DNA from: Methanolobus tindarius DSM 2278 | GTDB lineage: Archaea; Halobacteriota; Methanosarcinia; Methanosarcinales; Methanosarcinaceae | Length of the DNA: 64,000 nt | Assembly (NCBI RefSeq): GCF_000504205.1 | Contig: NZ_AZAJ01000001.1 | Span: forward strand, 2,392,879 to 2,456,878 | Direction of reading: 5' to 3' | Part shown: positions 33,778 through 43,706 of the stretch, in pieces | Layout: every line of letters starts with the position of its first letter | Numbering within the stretch: position 1 is the first letter of the stretch | Program-made: the position numbers and the translations under genes | Notes under the pieces: generated by a model | What the model saw: only the letters and a program-made list of their open reading frames with translations | What the model was told of the DNA's origin: nothing | The model's database searches: none

Positions 33778-33890
33778 AGTCTACACTGCTTAAGTCAGTT
33801 AAATGTTAAAAAAGATTTGTAAAAAAGTGTATGTAACAAAGGAAGAGGTTGTACAGTCTTCCTCTGTCGACTATCAAATTATTATTTGTT

Positions 33891-34904
33891 TTAGAGAATA
33901 ATTTCTATGTCAAGCTCTTCGGCAAGTTCCTTGTACCTGTTACGGATAGTGACTTCTGTCACACCTGCAACATCAGCGACTTCACGCTGAGTACGGCGCT
34001 CGCCACAAAGGATTGAAGCAATGTAAATTGCTGCTGCTGCCACGCCAGTTGGGCCACGGCCACTGGTAAGTTCCTTTTCGGAAGCCTGCCTGAGAATCTC
34101 CACACCCCTGGACTGTACTTCACCTTTGAGGTTAAGTCCTGAACAGAACCTTGGTACATAGTCTATTGGTGAGGTTGGCATAAGTTTCAGTGAAAGCTCT
34201 CTTGAGATGAAACGGTATGTTCTTCCAATCTCTTTCCTGCTTACTCTTGATACTTCTCCTATCTCGTCAAGCGTTCTTGGAACACTGCACTGACGGCATG
34301 CTGCATAAAGTGCTGCTGCTGCAACACCTTCAATACTTCTTCCACGGATGAGGTTCTTGTCAACTGCCTTTCTGTAAACTACAGCAGCAGTCTCACGAAC
34401 AGTTCTTGGCAGACCAAGAGCTGATGCCATACGGTCAAGTTCGGACAGAGCAAACGCAAGGTTCCTTTCCGTAGCGTTACTTACCCTTATCCTACGTTGC
34501 CATTTTCTCAACCTGTAAAGCTGTGCCCTGTTCTTTGATGAAATGGATTTACCGTATGAGTCACGATTTCTCCAGTCGATCATTGTGGACAGACCTTTGT
34601 CGTGGATGGTGTAGGTCATTGGTGCACCCACACGGGAACGTTTCATCCTCTGGTCATGATCGAAAGCACGCCATTCAGGTCCTTCGTCAACAAATTCTGC
34701 GTCAACTACAAGTCCACAGTCAGAACACACGAGTTCAGCTCTCTCGTAGTCCTGTACGAGGTTGCGGCTGCCACACTCAGGACACTGAACTTTTGCTTTT
34801 TCGACTTCAGCACTCTTATCTTTCTCTTTACGTGCTTTAATCATTGCACGTATCTTCTCCCTTTCGGAAGTATCGGAATATCGTACCCTTTCTACTTCGA
34901 CCAT
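33891..34904 (-). CDS. tfb: Transcription initiation factor TFB
   Basis: A 337-residue TFIIB homologue that bridges TBP-TATA and RNA polymerase. N-terminal zinc ribbon [20 protein letters not shown], then SDCG at about residues 40-63, followed by the B-finger/linker ([19 protein letters not shown]) and two cyclin repeats (about 145-235 and 240-335). Each repeat has the [17 protein letters not shown] or [16 protein letters not shown] helix. The C-terminal [10 protein letters not shown] contributes BRE recognition. Length is normal for archaeal TFB. ATG 34904 follows a purine-rich leader with GGTGA. Confidence 0.97.
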   Translation of the reverse strand: MVEVERVRYSDTSEREKIRAMIKARKEKDKSAEVEKAKVQCPECGSRNLVQDYERAELVCSDCGLVVDAEFVDEGPEWRAFDHDQRMKRSRVGAPMTYTIHDKGLSTMIDWRNRDSYGKSISSKNRAQLYRLRKWQRRIRVSNATERNLAFALSELDRMASALGLPRTVRETAAVVYRKAVDKNLIRGRSIEGVAAAALYAACRQCSVPRTLDEIGEVSRVSRKEIGRTYRFISRELSLKLMPTSPIDYVPRFCSGLNLKGEVQSRGVEILRQASEKELTSGRGPTGVAAAAIYIASILCGERRTQREVADVAGVTEVTIRNRYKELAEELDIEIIL

Positions 34905-35009
34905 TCATTTCACCTTTAAATAATCTCTCATGAAAATATATTTGATATGTGTATCCTCAATCATTCACAGCTCACAGCATAAGTAATATATCATATAACC
35001 TGCAATCCT

Positions 35010-35270
35010 TCATTGAACGTATACTCGTTCATTTACAAGTCGTTCCAATCCGGAAGCTACAATTCGCTTGTCAGGCTTCAGAGTAAAATAAGGCTGATCC
35101 ACTGGACCAAATATGCAGGAAACCTTTCCGATGGGTTTTATGGATTTGTCAAGAACAAAAGAGTTTATTCGCGGCAAGTCCTTCATTGACCCGGAAAACT
35201 GTTTTTCATCGCCTCTGACGACGATTTCATTCTGCTTAGAAATATGCAGGATCTGACCTAATCTTTTCAT
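35010..35270 (-). CDS. gar1: H/ACA RNP protein Gar1
   Basis: An 86-residue beta-barrel protein of the archaeal H/ACA ribonucleoprotein that guides pseudouridylation with Cbf5, Nop10 and L7Ae. The central strand pattern NSFVLDKSIKPIGKVSCIFG followed by PVDQPYFTLKP is the Gar1 signature. It lies upstream of tfb on the same strand with a 105-bp gap, a gene pair common in methanogens. Size is typical for archaeal Gar1, which lacks the eukaryotic RGG tails. Confidence 0.93.
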   Translation of the reverse strand: MKRLGQILHISKQNEIVVRGDEKQFSGSMKDLPRINSFVLDKSIKPIGKVSCIFGPVDQPYFTLKPDKRIVASGLERLVNERVYVQ

Positions 35271-35612
35271 ATGCTTTCGTTTATTGTATTTAGGTTTTTG
35301 TACTATATGTTCTATTCATAGTATATAAAGATATCGTAAGCATTTTAATATCAGTTTTTTTAGTACAAAAACATATCTATAATCCTCCAGATTATGCCTG
35401 AACAGAGTCAATATGCTCCTGATACAGGATTTTGATCATAGTTTGTGTTTAATGACTCCAATGTCGTTTTTATGTTCTCGTTTAAATAATTATGTGATGA
35501 CTATGTCACTTAATCGCAGACCACAACCTTAAAGTTGTAAAAGAACAATTGGGGCATCGACTTAATAATAGTAATGAATGTCCATCATATTCTTATGCAT
35601 GGAGGAAATTCG
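35271..35612. other. Divergent promoter region gar1/ppdK
   Basis: A 342-bp region. A TATA-like TTTAAATAAT at 35481-35490 would give ppdK a leader of about 100 nt. A short palindrome TCCTG-ATA-CAGGA lies at 35417-35429. AT-rich GTATATAAAGATAT near 35318-35333 faces gar1. No ORF seen. Confidence 0.5.
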
Positions 35613-38270
35613 GTGGCAGATAACAAATTCGTATATTTTTTCGGAAACGAAGAAACTGAAGGTAAAAATAGTATGAAAGATCTGCTGGGTGGCAAAGGGG
35701 CTAACCTGGCAGAGATGGCCAATCTGGGAATCCCTGTCCCTCCAGGATTTACTATAACAACAGAAGTTTGTTTACTTTATCTTGAAAAAGGGGTTTATCC
35801 TGAAGAGGTTATAGACCAGATAAACAAAGCAATAATAAAGCTCGAAAAGGCAACTGGCAAGAAATTTGGGGACAACGAGAATCCTTTACTTCTATCTGTC
35901 AGATCCGGTGCAAGAGTATCCATGCCAGGAATGATGGACACTGTTCTGAACCTTGGTTTAAATGATGATACCGTCACAGCCCTGTCTAAGAAGACAGGTA
36001 ATGAAAGGTTTGCCTATGACAGTTACCGCAGGTTCCTCACCATGTTTGGTGATGTCGTACTTGACATTGAGCATGAGAAATTCGAATCTGCTCTCAGCGC
36101 TAAGAAGAAGAACCTTGGTGTTGAACTAGACACTGATCTGAATGCAGCTGCCCTAAATGAACTTGCAGAAGAGTTCAAGGGAATTATCAGGAAGGAAACC
36201 GGAAACGATTTTCCACAGGATCCACGCGAGCAGCTTCAGATGGCAATCGATGCGGTTTTCAATTCATGGAACAACCAGCGTGCCATAACTTACAGGCGTC
36301 TTAACAACATTCCAGGTGAATGGGGTACAGCCGTTAACGTGCAGTCTATGGTTTACGGTAACATGGGCGAAACATCAGGAACCGGTGTGGCATTTACAAG
36401 GGACCCGGCAACCGGGGATAAGCGCTTCTTTGGTGAATATTTAATGAATGCACAGGGGGAGGATGTTGTTGCAGGTATAAGAACTCCGGAACCAATATCC
36501 ACTCTCAGGGATAACATGCCTGATGCATACGCTCAACTTGAAGAGATCTACATGAAACTGGAAGATCACTTCAAGGACATGCAGGATATCGAATTTACCA
36601 TTGAGGAAGGCAGATTATACATGCTGCAGACCCGTACTGGTAAAAGAACGGCGGCGGCGGCGTTAAAAATTGCTGTTGAAATGGTCAATGAAGGTCTCAT
36701 TGACAAACGAACAGCAGTTACAAGAGTCTCCCCCGAACAGATCGATCGTCTTTTACATCCTACAATTGATTCTCAGGCCGAATATGAAGTTGTTGCAACC
36801 GGCCTTCCAGCATCCCCCGGCGCTGCTGTGGGTAAAGTCGTTTTCACCGCAGAGCATGCCGAAGAAATGGCAAAAGCCAATGAAAAAGTAATTCTGGTAC
36901 GTACTGAAACTTCACCAGAGGACATTGGCGGCATGGATGCAGCACAGGGAATCCTTACCGTAAGAGGTGGAATGACCTCACACGCAGCAGTAGTTGCAAG
37001 AGGTATGGGTAAGCCATGTGTTGCAGGATGTGGCTCAGTAAACATCGATATGGCAAGCTGTTCATTCTCTGTTTGTGATGTCACAATCAACGAAGGGGAC
37101 TATGTGACCATTGACGGAAGTACAGGTGGTCTCATTCTCGGTGAGGTTGAGCTTGTAACTCCTGGTGTAAGCGGTGAACTTGATACGCTTCTTGCATGGG
37201 CAGATGAGGTAAGGGAAATGGGTGTCAGAACAAATGCGGACACACCTCATGACGCTCAGGTAGCAAGAGACTTCGGTGCAGAAGGTATCGGTCTTTGCAG
37301 GACAGAGCACATGTTCTTTGGAGAAGACCGTATTCCTGCAGTAAGGGAAATGATCCTTGCAGAAGATACAGAAACCAGGAAAGCAGCTCTTGAAAAGCTC
37401 CTTCCAATGCAGAAAGAGGACTTTATTGGAATCTTTAAGGTTATGGAAGGTTTCCCGGTCACAATCCGTCTTCTTGACCCACCACTTCACGAGTTCCTTC
37501 CAAAACATGATGAGATTGCAGAGAAACTTGCATCCCTTGAAACAGAAGGTGCAAGTGAATCAGAGATCGAGCGTATTCACAAGATTCTGGAACGTGTAGA
37601 GTCCATGGAAGAGACAAACCCTATGCTGGGACATCGTGGATGCCGTCTTGGAATCACCTATCCTGAAATTTATGCAATGCAGGTCAAAGCAATTATTGAG
37701 GCAGCATGTGAGCTTAAAGCAGGCGGAATGGATATAGTTCCTGAAATTATGATTCCACTTATTTCACATGTAAATGAACTCAGTTCCACAAAGAAAGACC
37801 TTGTGGAAGTTGCAGAATCTGTAATGACTGAAAAAGGCTGCAAACTTGAGTACATGGTAGGTACCATGATAGAGCTTCCAAGGGCAGCACTCACAGCAGA
37901 CAAGATTGCACAGGAAGCAGAATTCTTTTCATTCGGAACTAATGATCTCACTCAGACTACATTTGGTTTCAGCAGGGATGATGCAGGCAAGTTCCTTCCG
38001 TTCTACATTGAGAACTCCATTCTTCCAGGCGATCCATTCGCAGTCCTTGATCAGGAAGGCGTTGGTGAACTTGTGAAAATAGGTATTGAGAAAGGGCGTT
38101 CCACAAGACCTGATATTAAAATTGGAATCTGTGGTGAACATGGTGGCGAACCAAGTTCTGTTAAGTTCGGATACAACATCGGACTGAACTATGTAAGCTG
38201 TTCACCTTTCCGTGTGCCAATTGCAAGACTTGCAGCAGCACAGGCAGTAATTGAAAAGCAGGATAATTAA
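35613..38270 (+). CDS. ppdK: Pyruvate, phosphate dikinase
   Basis: An 885-residue enzyme interconverting pyruvate + ATP + Pi and PEP + AMP + PPi, central to gluconeogenesis from methanogenic precursors. GTG 35613 is chosen because a full SD (GGAGG, 35601-35605) precedes it; the frame is open to ATG 35574. Order of domains: ATP-grasp N-terminus (LLGGKGANLAEM, SVRSGARVSMPGMMDTVLNL), the swivelling phospho-His domain with GGMTSHAAVVARGMGKPC (catalytic His near 450), and the PEP/pyruvate TIM barrel (HRGCRLGITYPEIYAMQ, GTMIELPRAAL, FSFGTNDLTQTTFGF, GICGEHGG). Length is standard. Bacterial-type regulators (RP/PPDK kinase) are not in view. Confidence 0.97.
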   Translation: MADNKFVYFFGNEETEGKNSMKDLLGGKGANLAEMANLGIPVPPGFTITTEVCLLYLEKGVYPEEVIDQINKAIIKLEKATGKKFGDNENPLLLSVRSGARVSMPGMMDTVLNLGLNDDTVTALSKKTGNERFAYDSYRRFLTMFGDVVLDIEHEKFESALSAKKKNLGVELDTDLNAAALNELAEEFKGIIRKETGNDFPQDPREQLQMAIDAVFNSWNNQRAITYRRLNNIPGEWGTAVNVQSMVYGNMGETSGTGVAFTRDPATGDKRFFGEYLMNAQGEDVVAGIRTPEPISTLRDNMPDAYAQLEEIYMKLEDHFKDMQDIEFTIEEGRLYMLQTRTGKRTAAAALKIAVEMVNEGLIDKRTAVTRVSPEQIDRLLHPTIDSQAEYEVVATGLPASPGAAVGKVVFTAEHAEEMAKANEKVILVRTETSPEDIGGMDAAQGILTVRGGMTSHAAVVARGMGKPCVAGCGSVNIDMASCSFSVCDVTINEGDYVTIDGSTGGLILGEVELVTPGVSGELDTLLAWADEVREMGVRTNADTPHDAQVARDFGAEGIGLCRTEHMFFGEDRIPAVREMILAEDTETRKAALEKLLPMQKEDFIGIFKVMEGFPVTIRLLDPPLHEFLPKHDEIAEKLASLETEGASESEIERIHKILERVESMEETNPMLGHRGCRLGITYPEIYAMQVKAIIEAACELKAGGMDIVPEIMIPLISHVNELSSTKKDLVEVAESVMTEKGCKLEYMVGTMIELPRAALTADKIAQEAEFFSFGTNDLTQTTFGFSRDDAGKFLPFYIENSILPGDPFAVLDQEGVGELVKIGIEKGRSTRPDIKIGICGEHGGEPSSVKFGYNIGLNYVSCSPFRVPIARLAAAQAVIEKQDN

Positions 38271-38283
38271 TCCTGATTTCAAT

Positions 38284-38411
38284 TCTCTTTTTTATTTTTG
38301 TTTCAATTTCTTATTTTGCTTTTTGCGATTGCTATTATTTTTATCATTATTGTTTTTCCAGACATAGCCACAGCTATGCAAAAAAAATGAGAATAGAAAA
38401 AAAGAAGGAAA
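38284..38411. terminator. Convergent T-rich terminators
   Basis: After ppdK the plus strand has CTCTTTTTTATTTTTG near 38281-38300. After the polyprenyl synthase gene the minus strand has T-runs at 38381-38402. A perfect hairpin CATAGC-CACA-GCTATG lies between at 38363-38378. T-runs are the usual archaeal termination signal. Confidence 0.6.
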
Positions 38412-38413
38412 GA

Positions 38414-39382
38414 TTAGTATGATCTTGTGATCATATAATCTGCAATTGCTTTGAGTATTGTTTTAGATTCAGAATCTTCAACAACGTTAAGAAGTTCCTT
38501 GCCCCTTGCAATGTAGTCAAGTGCAAGGTCTCTTACATAATCAATGGAACCCGCTTCCTCAAGCTGGTGCACTGCTTCATTGATTTCTTCTGTTGTAGCT
38601 TCTCCCTTGCCGAATATCTTAAGTTCAACACCCTTGTTAAGTGCATGTATGGCAATAAGGGTCTTCTTGCCTTCCATAAGGTCACTGCCTCTTACCTTAC
38701 CCAGAACTTCTTCAGGAGTAGTCATGTCAATGACATCATCATAGATCTGGAATGCAATACCTATGAGCCTTCCGCATTCATAGAATGCATCTGATACTTC
38801 CTCGGGTGCTCCCCCAAGAATTGCTCCTATCTGCATGGAAGCTGCGTAGAGTACACCGGTCTTCTTCTCGATCATCTCAAGGTATTCTTCCTTTGTGACA
38901 TCGTCACGGTTCTCAAACTCAACATCCATCCACTGACCTTCACAGATATCCCTGCAAGCCTTGGAAAGAATGTCAATACATTTAAGGTTGCGTTCAGGTG
39001 CTTCTGCCGGTGCATGGGTAAGTATTTCGAAAGCCTTTGAATAGAGTGTATCACCTGCAAGGATGGCTCCTGCTTCTCCCCATTTTACATGGACTGCCGG
39101 CATTCCACGACGAATATCGTCTCTGTCCATGATATCATCATGGACAAGTGTGAAATTGTGGACCAGCTCGACTGCCACTGCTGCAGGAAGAACGGTTTCA
39201 AGATCTGAACCAACAGCTTCTGCTGCAAGTATCACTGTTGCAGGGCGCAGTCTTTTACCACCTGCATCAGGGAGATATCTTGCTGCCTTGTAAAGTTCAT
39301 ACGGCTTGTCAATAGGAAGGTATTCCTCTATTCCTTTATCGACATGTGATGAACGTTTTTTAATCTCTTCAATAAGATCCAT
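38414..39382 (-). CDS. idsA: Short-chain isoprenyl diphosphate synthase
   Basis: A 322-residue all-helical prenyltransferase making farnesyl/geranylgeranyl diphosphate, the precursor of archaeal ether lipids. First Asp-rich motif LVHDDIMDRDD (near residue 80) and second QIYDDVIDM (near 210) bind Mg-diphosphate; GGKRLRP near 43 binds IPP. The start is placed at the internal ATG 39382 (MDLIEEIKKR): GGGATG precedes it, and a longer frame would overlap the RNase J gene. It ends the leftward cluster that also encodes mevalonate kinase, IPK and IPP isomerase. Confidence 0.93.
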   Translation of the reverse strand: MDLIEEIKKRSSHVDKGIEEYLPIDKPYELYKAARYLPDAGGKRLRPATVILAAEAVGSDLETVLPAAVAVELVHNFTLVHDDIMDRDDIRRGMPAVHVKWGEAGAILAGDTLYSKAFEILTHAPAEAPERNLKCIDILSKACRDICEGQWMDVEFENRDDVTKEEYLEMIEKKTGVLYAASMQIGAILGGAPEEVSDAFYECGRLIGIAFQIYDDVIDMTTPEEVLGKVRGSDLMEGKKTLIAIHALNKGVELKIFGKGEATTEEINEAVHQLEEAGSIDYVRDLALDYIARGKELLNVVEDSESKTILKAIADYMITRSY

Positions 39383-39401
39383 AAACATCCCTATTTTTAT
39401 T

Positions 39402-40748
39402 TTACTCTTCATCTATGTAGAGCTCTTCTCCATTCCTCAGAAGGTGAAGTGTGTCACCGAGCACGTATCCGGCATCCTCTGCCATCTGGATGTACTCGCT
39501 GTGCATCTGTATAGTTCCATGTGCAGGGATAACGTGCTCTGGTTTAAGCATCCTGAGAAGTTCCCAGTGATCCTCACGGTATGCGTGCCCTGAAACATGG
39601 ACATTATCGTAAATCCTGGCTCCGCGCATCTTCAATTTTGTCTCAAGAGCATAGCGGTTTGCCTGTGTCATTGGATTTGGAATAATATTTGCAGAGAAAA
39701 TAATGCGGTCTCCCCTGTCAATTTTGAAAGGTGTCTCGCCTGCTGCGATTCTTCCAAGCACAGCACCTGGTTCACCCTGATGGCCTGTGACCACTGGAAG
39801 GTATTTGTTCTTGCCCTTTTCCATTATCCTTGCAAAAGCTTTGTCTATTTCCCTGCGGTTTCCGTATATTTCGACATTCTCCGGAAGTTCAATGTAACCC
39901 ATCTGGTGAGCAGTTGCGATATATCTCTCCATGGAACTTCCCATAAGGACCGGGATTCTTCCCATTTCCTGAGCGAACTTGACAATGGAGTTAACACGGG
40001 CAACATGTGATGCAAAAGTAGTAACAATCATGCCGACATCGGATTCTTCCGTCTCAAGGAGTACATCTCTGAGCATGGAATGTGCGATCATCTCGGAAGG
40101 TGCTTTTCCATTGCGTCCTGCGTTTGTGCTCTCTGTAATCAATGCTATAACACCTTCTTCCCCAAGTTCCTTGAGCCTGTTAAAGTCAGGAGCTTCTCCA
40201 AGTGTCGGAGTCCTGTCAAGCTTGAAGTCACATGCATAGACGATTGATCCGCTTACGGTGTGGATTACGAGAAAAATCGTGTCTATTATACTATGCTGTG
40301 TGTTAACAAATTCAATGGAAATTTCTTTTGTAATCTCCAGTGATTCACCTGCGTCCAGAGATACGATATTGTTCTTTACTCCGAATTTTCTCTCAGACTC
40401 TATCTGATGCTTTATGAGTGTTGTTGTGTATGGGGTTCCGATTATAGGTGCAGTATACCTGTGTGCCAGCTTTGGGATAGCACCAATGTGATCAAGGTGT
40501 CCGTGTGTACAGACTATTGCACGTACATTACCGTTCACTTCTTTCATGATGGTATCATCTGGTATGGCTCCCATCTCGATAAGTTCAAGTGAATGCATTT
40601 TATCTGTTTCAACATCTTCATGTATCTGAACCCGGTCAAGACGAAGACCCATATCGACGATGATAATATCTTCGTCGATCCTGATGGCAGTCATGTTACG
40701 GCCCATTTCATTGTATCCGCCGACTGCAATAATTCCTATTTCTGTCAT
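39402..40748 (-). CDS. rnj: Archaeal ribonuclease J
   Basis: A 448-residue metallo-beta-lactamase/beta-CASP exonuclease for RNA decay and 5' end processing. The catalytic HGHLDH lies near residue 81, with further motifs VNTQHSI (near 153), ACDFKLD (near 172), and the beta-CASP elements ATTSHVAR-like FASHVARV and HVSGHAYREDH, then PAHGTIQMH. It lacks the C-terminal domain of bacterial RNase J, as usual in euryarchaea. It lies 19 bp before idsA and is part of the lipid/translation cluster, a gene order common in methanogens. Confidence 0.93.
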   Translation of the reverse strand: MTEIGIIAVGGYNEMGRNMTAIRIDEDIIIVDMGLRLDRVQIHEDVETDKMHSLELIEMGAIPDDTIMKEVNGNVRAIVCTHGHLDHIGAIPKLAHRYTAPIIGTPYTTTLIKHQIESERKFGVKNNIVSLDAGESLEITKEISIEFVNTQHSIIDTIFLVIHTVSGSIVYACDFKLDRTPTLGEAPDFNRLKELGEEGVIALITESTNAGRNGKAPSEMIAHSMLRDVLLETEESDVGMIVTTFASHVARVNSIVKFAQEMGRIPVLMGSSMERYIATAHQMGYIELPENVEIYGNRREIDKAFARIMEKGKNKYLPVVTGHQGEPGAVLGRIAAGETPFKIDRGDRIIFSANIIPNPMTQANRYALETKLKMRGARIYDNVHVSGHAYREDHWELLRMLKPEHVIPAHGTIQMHSEYIQMAEDAGYVLGDTLHLLRNGEELYIDEE

Positions 40749-40810
40749 ATATATTAACCTCTAATTATTAAATTCAATTTATTTAAATTTTCCCTGTAAA
40801 TTGATGAATG

Positions 40811-41914
40811 TTAAACTCTCTGGAAATCCTTGTTAGTTGAGCGCAGAGCAAAGTCCTTTACATTAAAACCACGCAGTTCCAGATACTCGTGTGTCCAGCC
40901 ACTGATAACTGTCGGTGCAAGATGCAGATCCTTAAGATCCCTGCATCCGCAAAGGAACATTGCAACTTCCATTTCTTTGAGCATATGTTCTATGTTTTTA
41001 ACTACTGCATCCTTTCCCTGTAAGGCTGGTCCGACAAAAGGAAGGGCAGCACTTGCAACTGAAGCCCCAAGAGCGAGTGATTTTGCAATATCAAGTCCAG
41101 TTCTTAAGCCTCCGGTTGCTATTACCGGGAGTGAAACACTACATTCCACTATGCTTGGAACAGTGGGTATTCCGAAATCCCAGAATAATTCTCCAAGCAT
41201 TTCAGATTCTGTGTCTTTTCTTTCCCTGGCACGATATACTTCTACTCCTGACCAGCTTGTGCCTCCGACACCGCCAACATCAATGGCAGCAACTCCCGCT
41301 TCTTTTAGTATGAATGCGTCCTCATGTGAAATGCCTGCACCGGTTTCTTTAATTATGACCGGTACTGCCAGTGAACAAATATCCTTTATTACTTCAAGAG
41401 CACCTGATGCGTCCCTGTCACCTTCTGGCTGGATTGCTTCCTGAAGGAAATTCAGGTGAACTGCAATAGCATCCGCATCTATCATTTCTATTATCTTTTC
41501 AACACCTTCAACGCCGTATTCTCTTATCTGGGCTGCACCGATGTTACCATAAACAAATGCACTGGGTGCTTTATCCCTTACAATACTGAATGATTCTTCC
41601 TGAGATGGATCTTCAATGGCAGCACGCTGACTGCCAACACCTATTCCCAGTCCGAGTTCTTCAACTGCTTCAGCAAGAGCGGCATTAACTGCGGTAGTTT
41701 CAGGATGTCCTCCTGTAATGGAGGCTATCATGAAAGGTGCGTTCATTTCCTTTTCCAGAAAACGGATCGATGTATCAATGTCATCCATGTTCATTTCGGG
41801 TAGTGCCCTGTGAACAAGCATTACATCATCAAACCCTGCTCCTGTTTTCCTTGATTCTACCGGACTTGCAGCGCATAGTTCTAGATGCTCGATCTTTCTT
41901 CTGGATGTGCTCAT
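40811..41914 (-). CDS. fni: Type 2 isopentenyl-diphosphate isomerase
   Basis: A 367-residue FMN enzyme that interconverts IPP and DMAPP. Seen: IEHLELCAASPVESRKTGAG at the start, the ITGGHPETT loop near residue 65, GLGIGVGSQRAAIEDP, VHLNFLQEAIQPEGD with the Gln/Glu metal site near 155, KETGAGISHEDA near 190, and the phosphate loops GGVGGTSW and ATGGLRTGLDIAKSLALGA. It follows isopentenyl phosphate kinase, supporting the modified archaeal mevalonate pathway. Length normal. Confidence 0.95.
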   Translation of the reverse strand: MSTSRRKIEHLELCAASPVESRKTGAGFDDVMLVHRALPEMNMDDIDTSIRFLEKEMNAPFMIASITGGHPETTAVNAALAEAVEELGLGIGVGSQRAAIEDPSQEESFSIVRDKAPSAFVYGNIGAAQIREYGVEGVEKIIEMIDADAIAVHLNFLQEAIQPEGDRDASGALEVIKDICSLAVPVIIKETGAGISHEDAFILKEAGVAAIDVGGVGGTSWSGVEVYRARERKDTESEMLGELFWDFGIPTVPSIVECSVSLPVIATGGLRTGLDIAKSLALGASVASAALPFVGPALQGKDAVVKNIEHMLKEMEVAMFLCGCRDLKDLHLAPTVISGWTHEYLELRGFNVKDFALRSTNKDFQRV

Positions 41915-41952
41915 GATTAATACCTTTATAATATGTATATAAAATGCCTTTT

Positions 41953-42729
41953 TTATATAGTCCCGGCTCCTATTGCGGTACCAATATTCTTACCACTGAG
42001 GAAATCTGATATGTTTCCTGTATTGCCTGCATTAAATATATAAGAAGTGCTGTTTGACTGCTCACTTAGTTCTAAAAGCTCAAGTACTTTTCCCAGCATT
42101 CCGCCGGTAACATCGGTGTTAGCAGAACCACTGAGATATGCCTTAATTTCATCAAAATTTTCGTTGTTGATTAGGGGTATTACTCCTCCTTTGTCATCAA
42201 GCACACCTTCTTCCGCACTTCCAATTCCGATTCTTGATGCTTTCATCTGTATTGCAAGATACGGAACAATCTGATCACCGGACAGGACCGAAGTCCCAAG
42301 GTCGGTGTCCATTACCATGTCGCCATGAAGAACGGGTACAAATCCATTAGCAAGCATTTCCTCTATTTGTTCACGGAACATACTCTTTATGCGGCTGTTG
42401 CTTGATATTGCACATGCCATAGGATGTACTGGCAATGCGTTAATTCCTGCAGAGTTTAAGGTTTCAACAACCATTGTGTTGAGTTTCCTTACTGACATGT
42501 GTGTAATTATGGAACCTTCGTGGTCAAATTTACCGGTAAGTCCGAAACGTTTGACCTGCGGATGTCCGAATGATCCTGCACCATGTACAATGATAAGTTT
42601 TCCTTCAAAACCTGAGATCTCAGCTGCTATTCTTTCTATTTCACTTAATCTTGCAGTACCATCATCAGCACTTTTATCTGTGATGACACTACCGCCTATC
42701 TTCAGGATAGTAATATTATTGTTATCCAT
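41953..42729 (-). CDS. ipk: Isopentenyl phosphate kinase
   Basis: A 258-residue amino-acid-kinase-fold enzyme converting isopentenyl phosphate to IPP, the last step of the modified archaeal mevalonate route. The nucleotide loop KIGGSVITDKS is at the start, and the substrate His lies in IIVHGAGSFGHPQVKRFGL near residue 50. Later DVTGGMLGKVLELLELSE is the usual GM-K segment. It overlaps the 3' end of the mevalonate kinase gene by eight bases, so translation is coupled. Confidence 0.94.
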   Translation of the reverse strand: MDNNNITILKIGGSVITDKSADDGTARLSEIERIAAEISGFEGKLIIVHGAGSFGHPQVKRFGLTGKFDHEGSIITHMSVRKLNTMVVETLNSAGINALPVHPMACAISSNSRIKSMFREQIEEMLANGFVPVLHGDMVMDTDLGTSVLSGDQIVPYLAIQMKASRIGIGSAEEGVLDDKGGVIPLINNENFDEIKAYLSGSANTDVTGGMLGKVLELLELSEQSNSTSYIFNAGNTGNISDFLSGKNIGTAIGAGTI

Positions 42730-43645
42730 GCAATGACTCCAATCGCACGCCTTCTTTTGTATTGTTTGTAATTATGGCTTCTCCGCCGGCATTCTCAATT
42801 GCTCTTGCGATATCTTCCGCATTATTTTCTCCGGCAAGTGCAACCATGCACCCTCCTCCGCCGGCACCTGTTATTTTGGCACTGATGGCACCACTTCCAC
42901 GGGCAGCATATACCAGTGAGGATAACTCTGCACTTCCAACACCAATGGCATCCAGAAGCCCTTGATTTATATTCATGAGTTTTCCAATAGTTTTGTAGTC
43001 GCCTTCAGATACCAGTTTTTCAGCCAGTATGGACATCTGTCCTATATTGTAAAGTATTGGTTCAATAACAGAAGGGAAATCGCTGCGTAGTTTTGCAACA
43101 TTGCCTACAAGTTCTTTTGTAGAAGAAAATTTGTGGGTGTTACCTACAACAATAGGACAATTGATAAGATCCAGTTTTTTCCTCTGTGGAATCATTACAA
43201 CGCCGCCCATGGTACTGACGTATGTATCAGTAGGACTTGCATTGCCCTGAACCATTTTTTCAATTTCATGTGCTGTTTTTGCTATGCCTTCAAGGGAAAG
43301 ACCGCATTCATAAAGATGATTCAATGCCTGGATACTTGCAACAGTGACTGCTGCAGATGATCCCAGGCCCGATCCTACTGGAAGTTCTGATTCTATAATT
43401 ATCCGTACACCTTTTATATCTGCAAACCTGCGCATTTTTTCGATGACATAAGAAACATAAGGATGGGTATCATGGTCAAGTCCAGTTCGTCCCAGAATAG
43501 ATTCTATAATTATTTCATTTTCATCAGATTTTTCCACACTTACTTTTGTGCGAAGCTCAACAGCGCAGCAGATCGCGCTTTCTCCATATACTACTGCGTG
43601 TTCACCAAAAAGATAAACTTTTCCGGGTGCTGAGCATGTGATCAT
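42722..43645 (-). CDS. mvk: Mevalonate kinase
   Basis: A 307-residue GHMP kinase phosphorylating mevalonate. Motifs: SAPGKVYLFGEHAVVYGE (residues 5-22), ELPVGSGLGSSAAVTVASIQ (near 86-105; ATP loop), SPTDTYVSTMGGV with the catalytic Asp near 138, and ITGAGGGGCMVAL near 265. Its end overlaps the ipk start. Upstream lies a MEMO-family gene. Typical size. Confidence 0.95.
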   Translation of the reverse strand: MITCSAPGKVYLFGEHAVVYGESAICCAVELRTKVSVEKSDENEIIIESILGRTGLDHDTHPYVSYVIEKMRRFADIKGVRIIIESELPVGSGLGSSAAVTVASIQALNHLYECGLSLEGIAKTAHEIEKMVQGNASPTDTYVSTMGGVVMIPQRKKLDLINCPIVVGNTHKFSSTKELVGNVAKLRSDFPSVIEPILYNIGQMSILAEKLVSEGDYKTIGKLMNINQGLLDAIGVGSAELSSLVYAARGSGAISAKITGAGGGGCMVALAGENNAEDIARAIENAGGEAIITNNTKEGVRLESLHG

Positions 43646-43706
43646 AGGTTTCCTGATCCTTTATTTACTGTTATGATCTAGTTTATGAATACAAGCCTTG
43701 ACAACC

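Noticed and set aside
40830-41444. 204-codon plus-strand frame
   Set aside because: Antisense of the IPP isomerase gene, which is certain.
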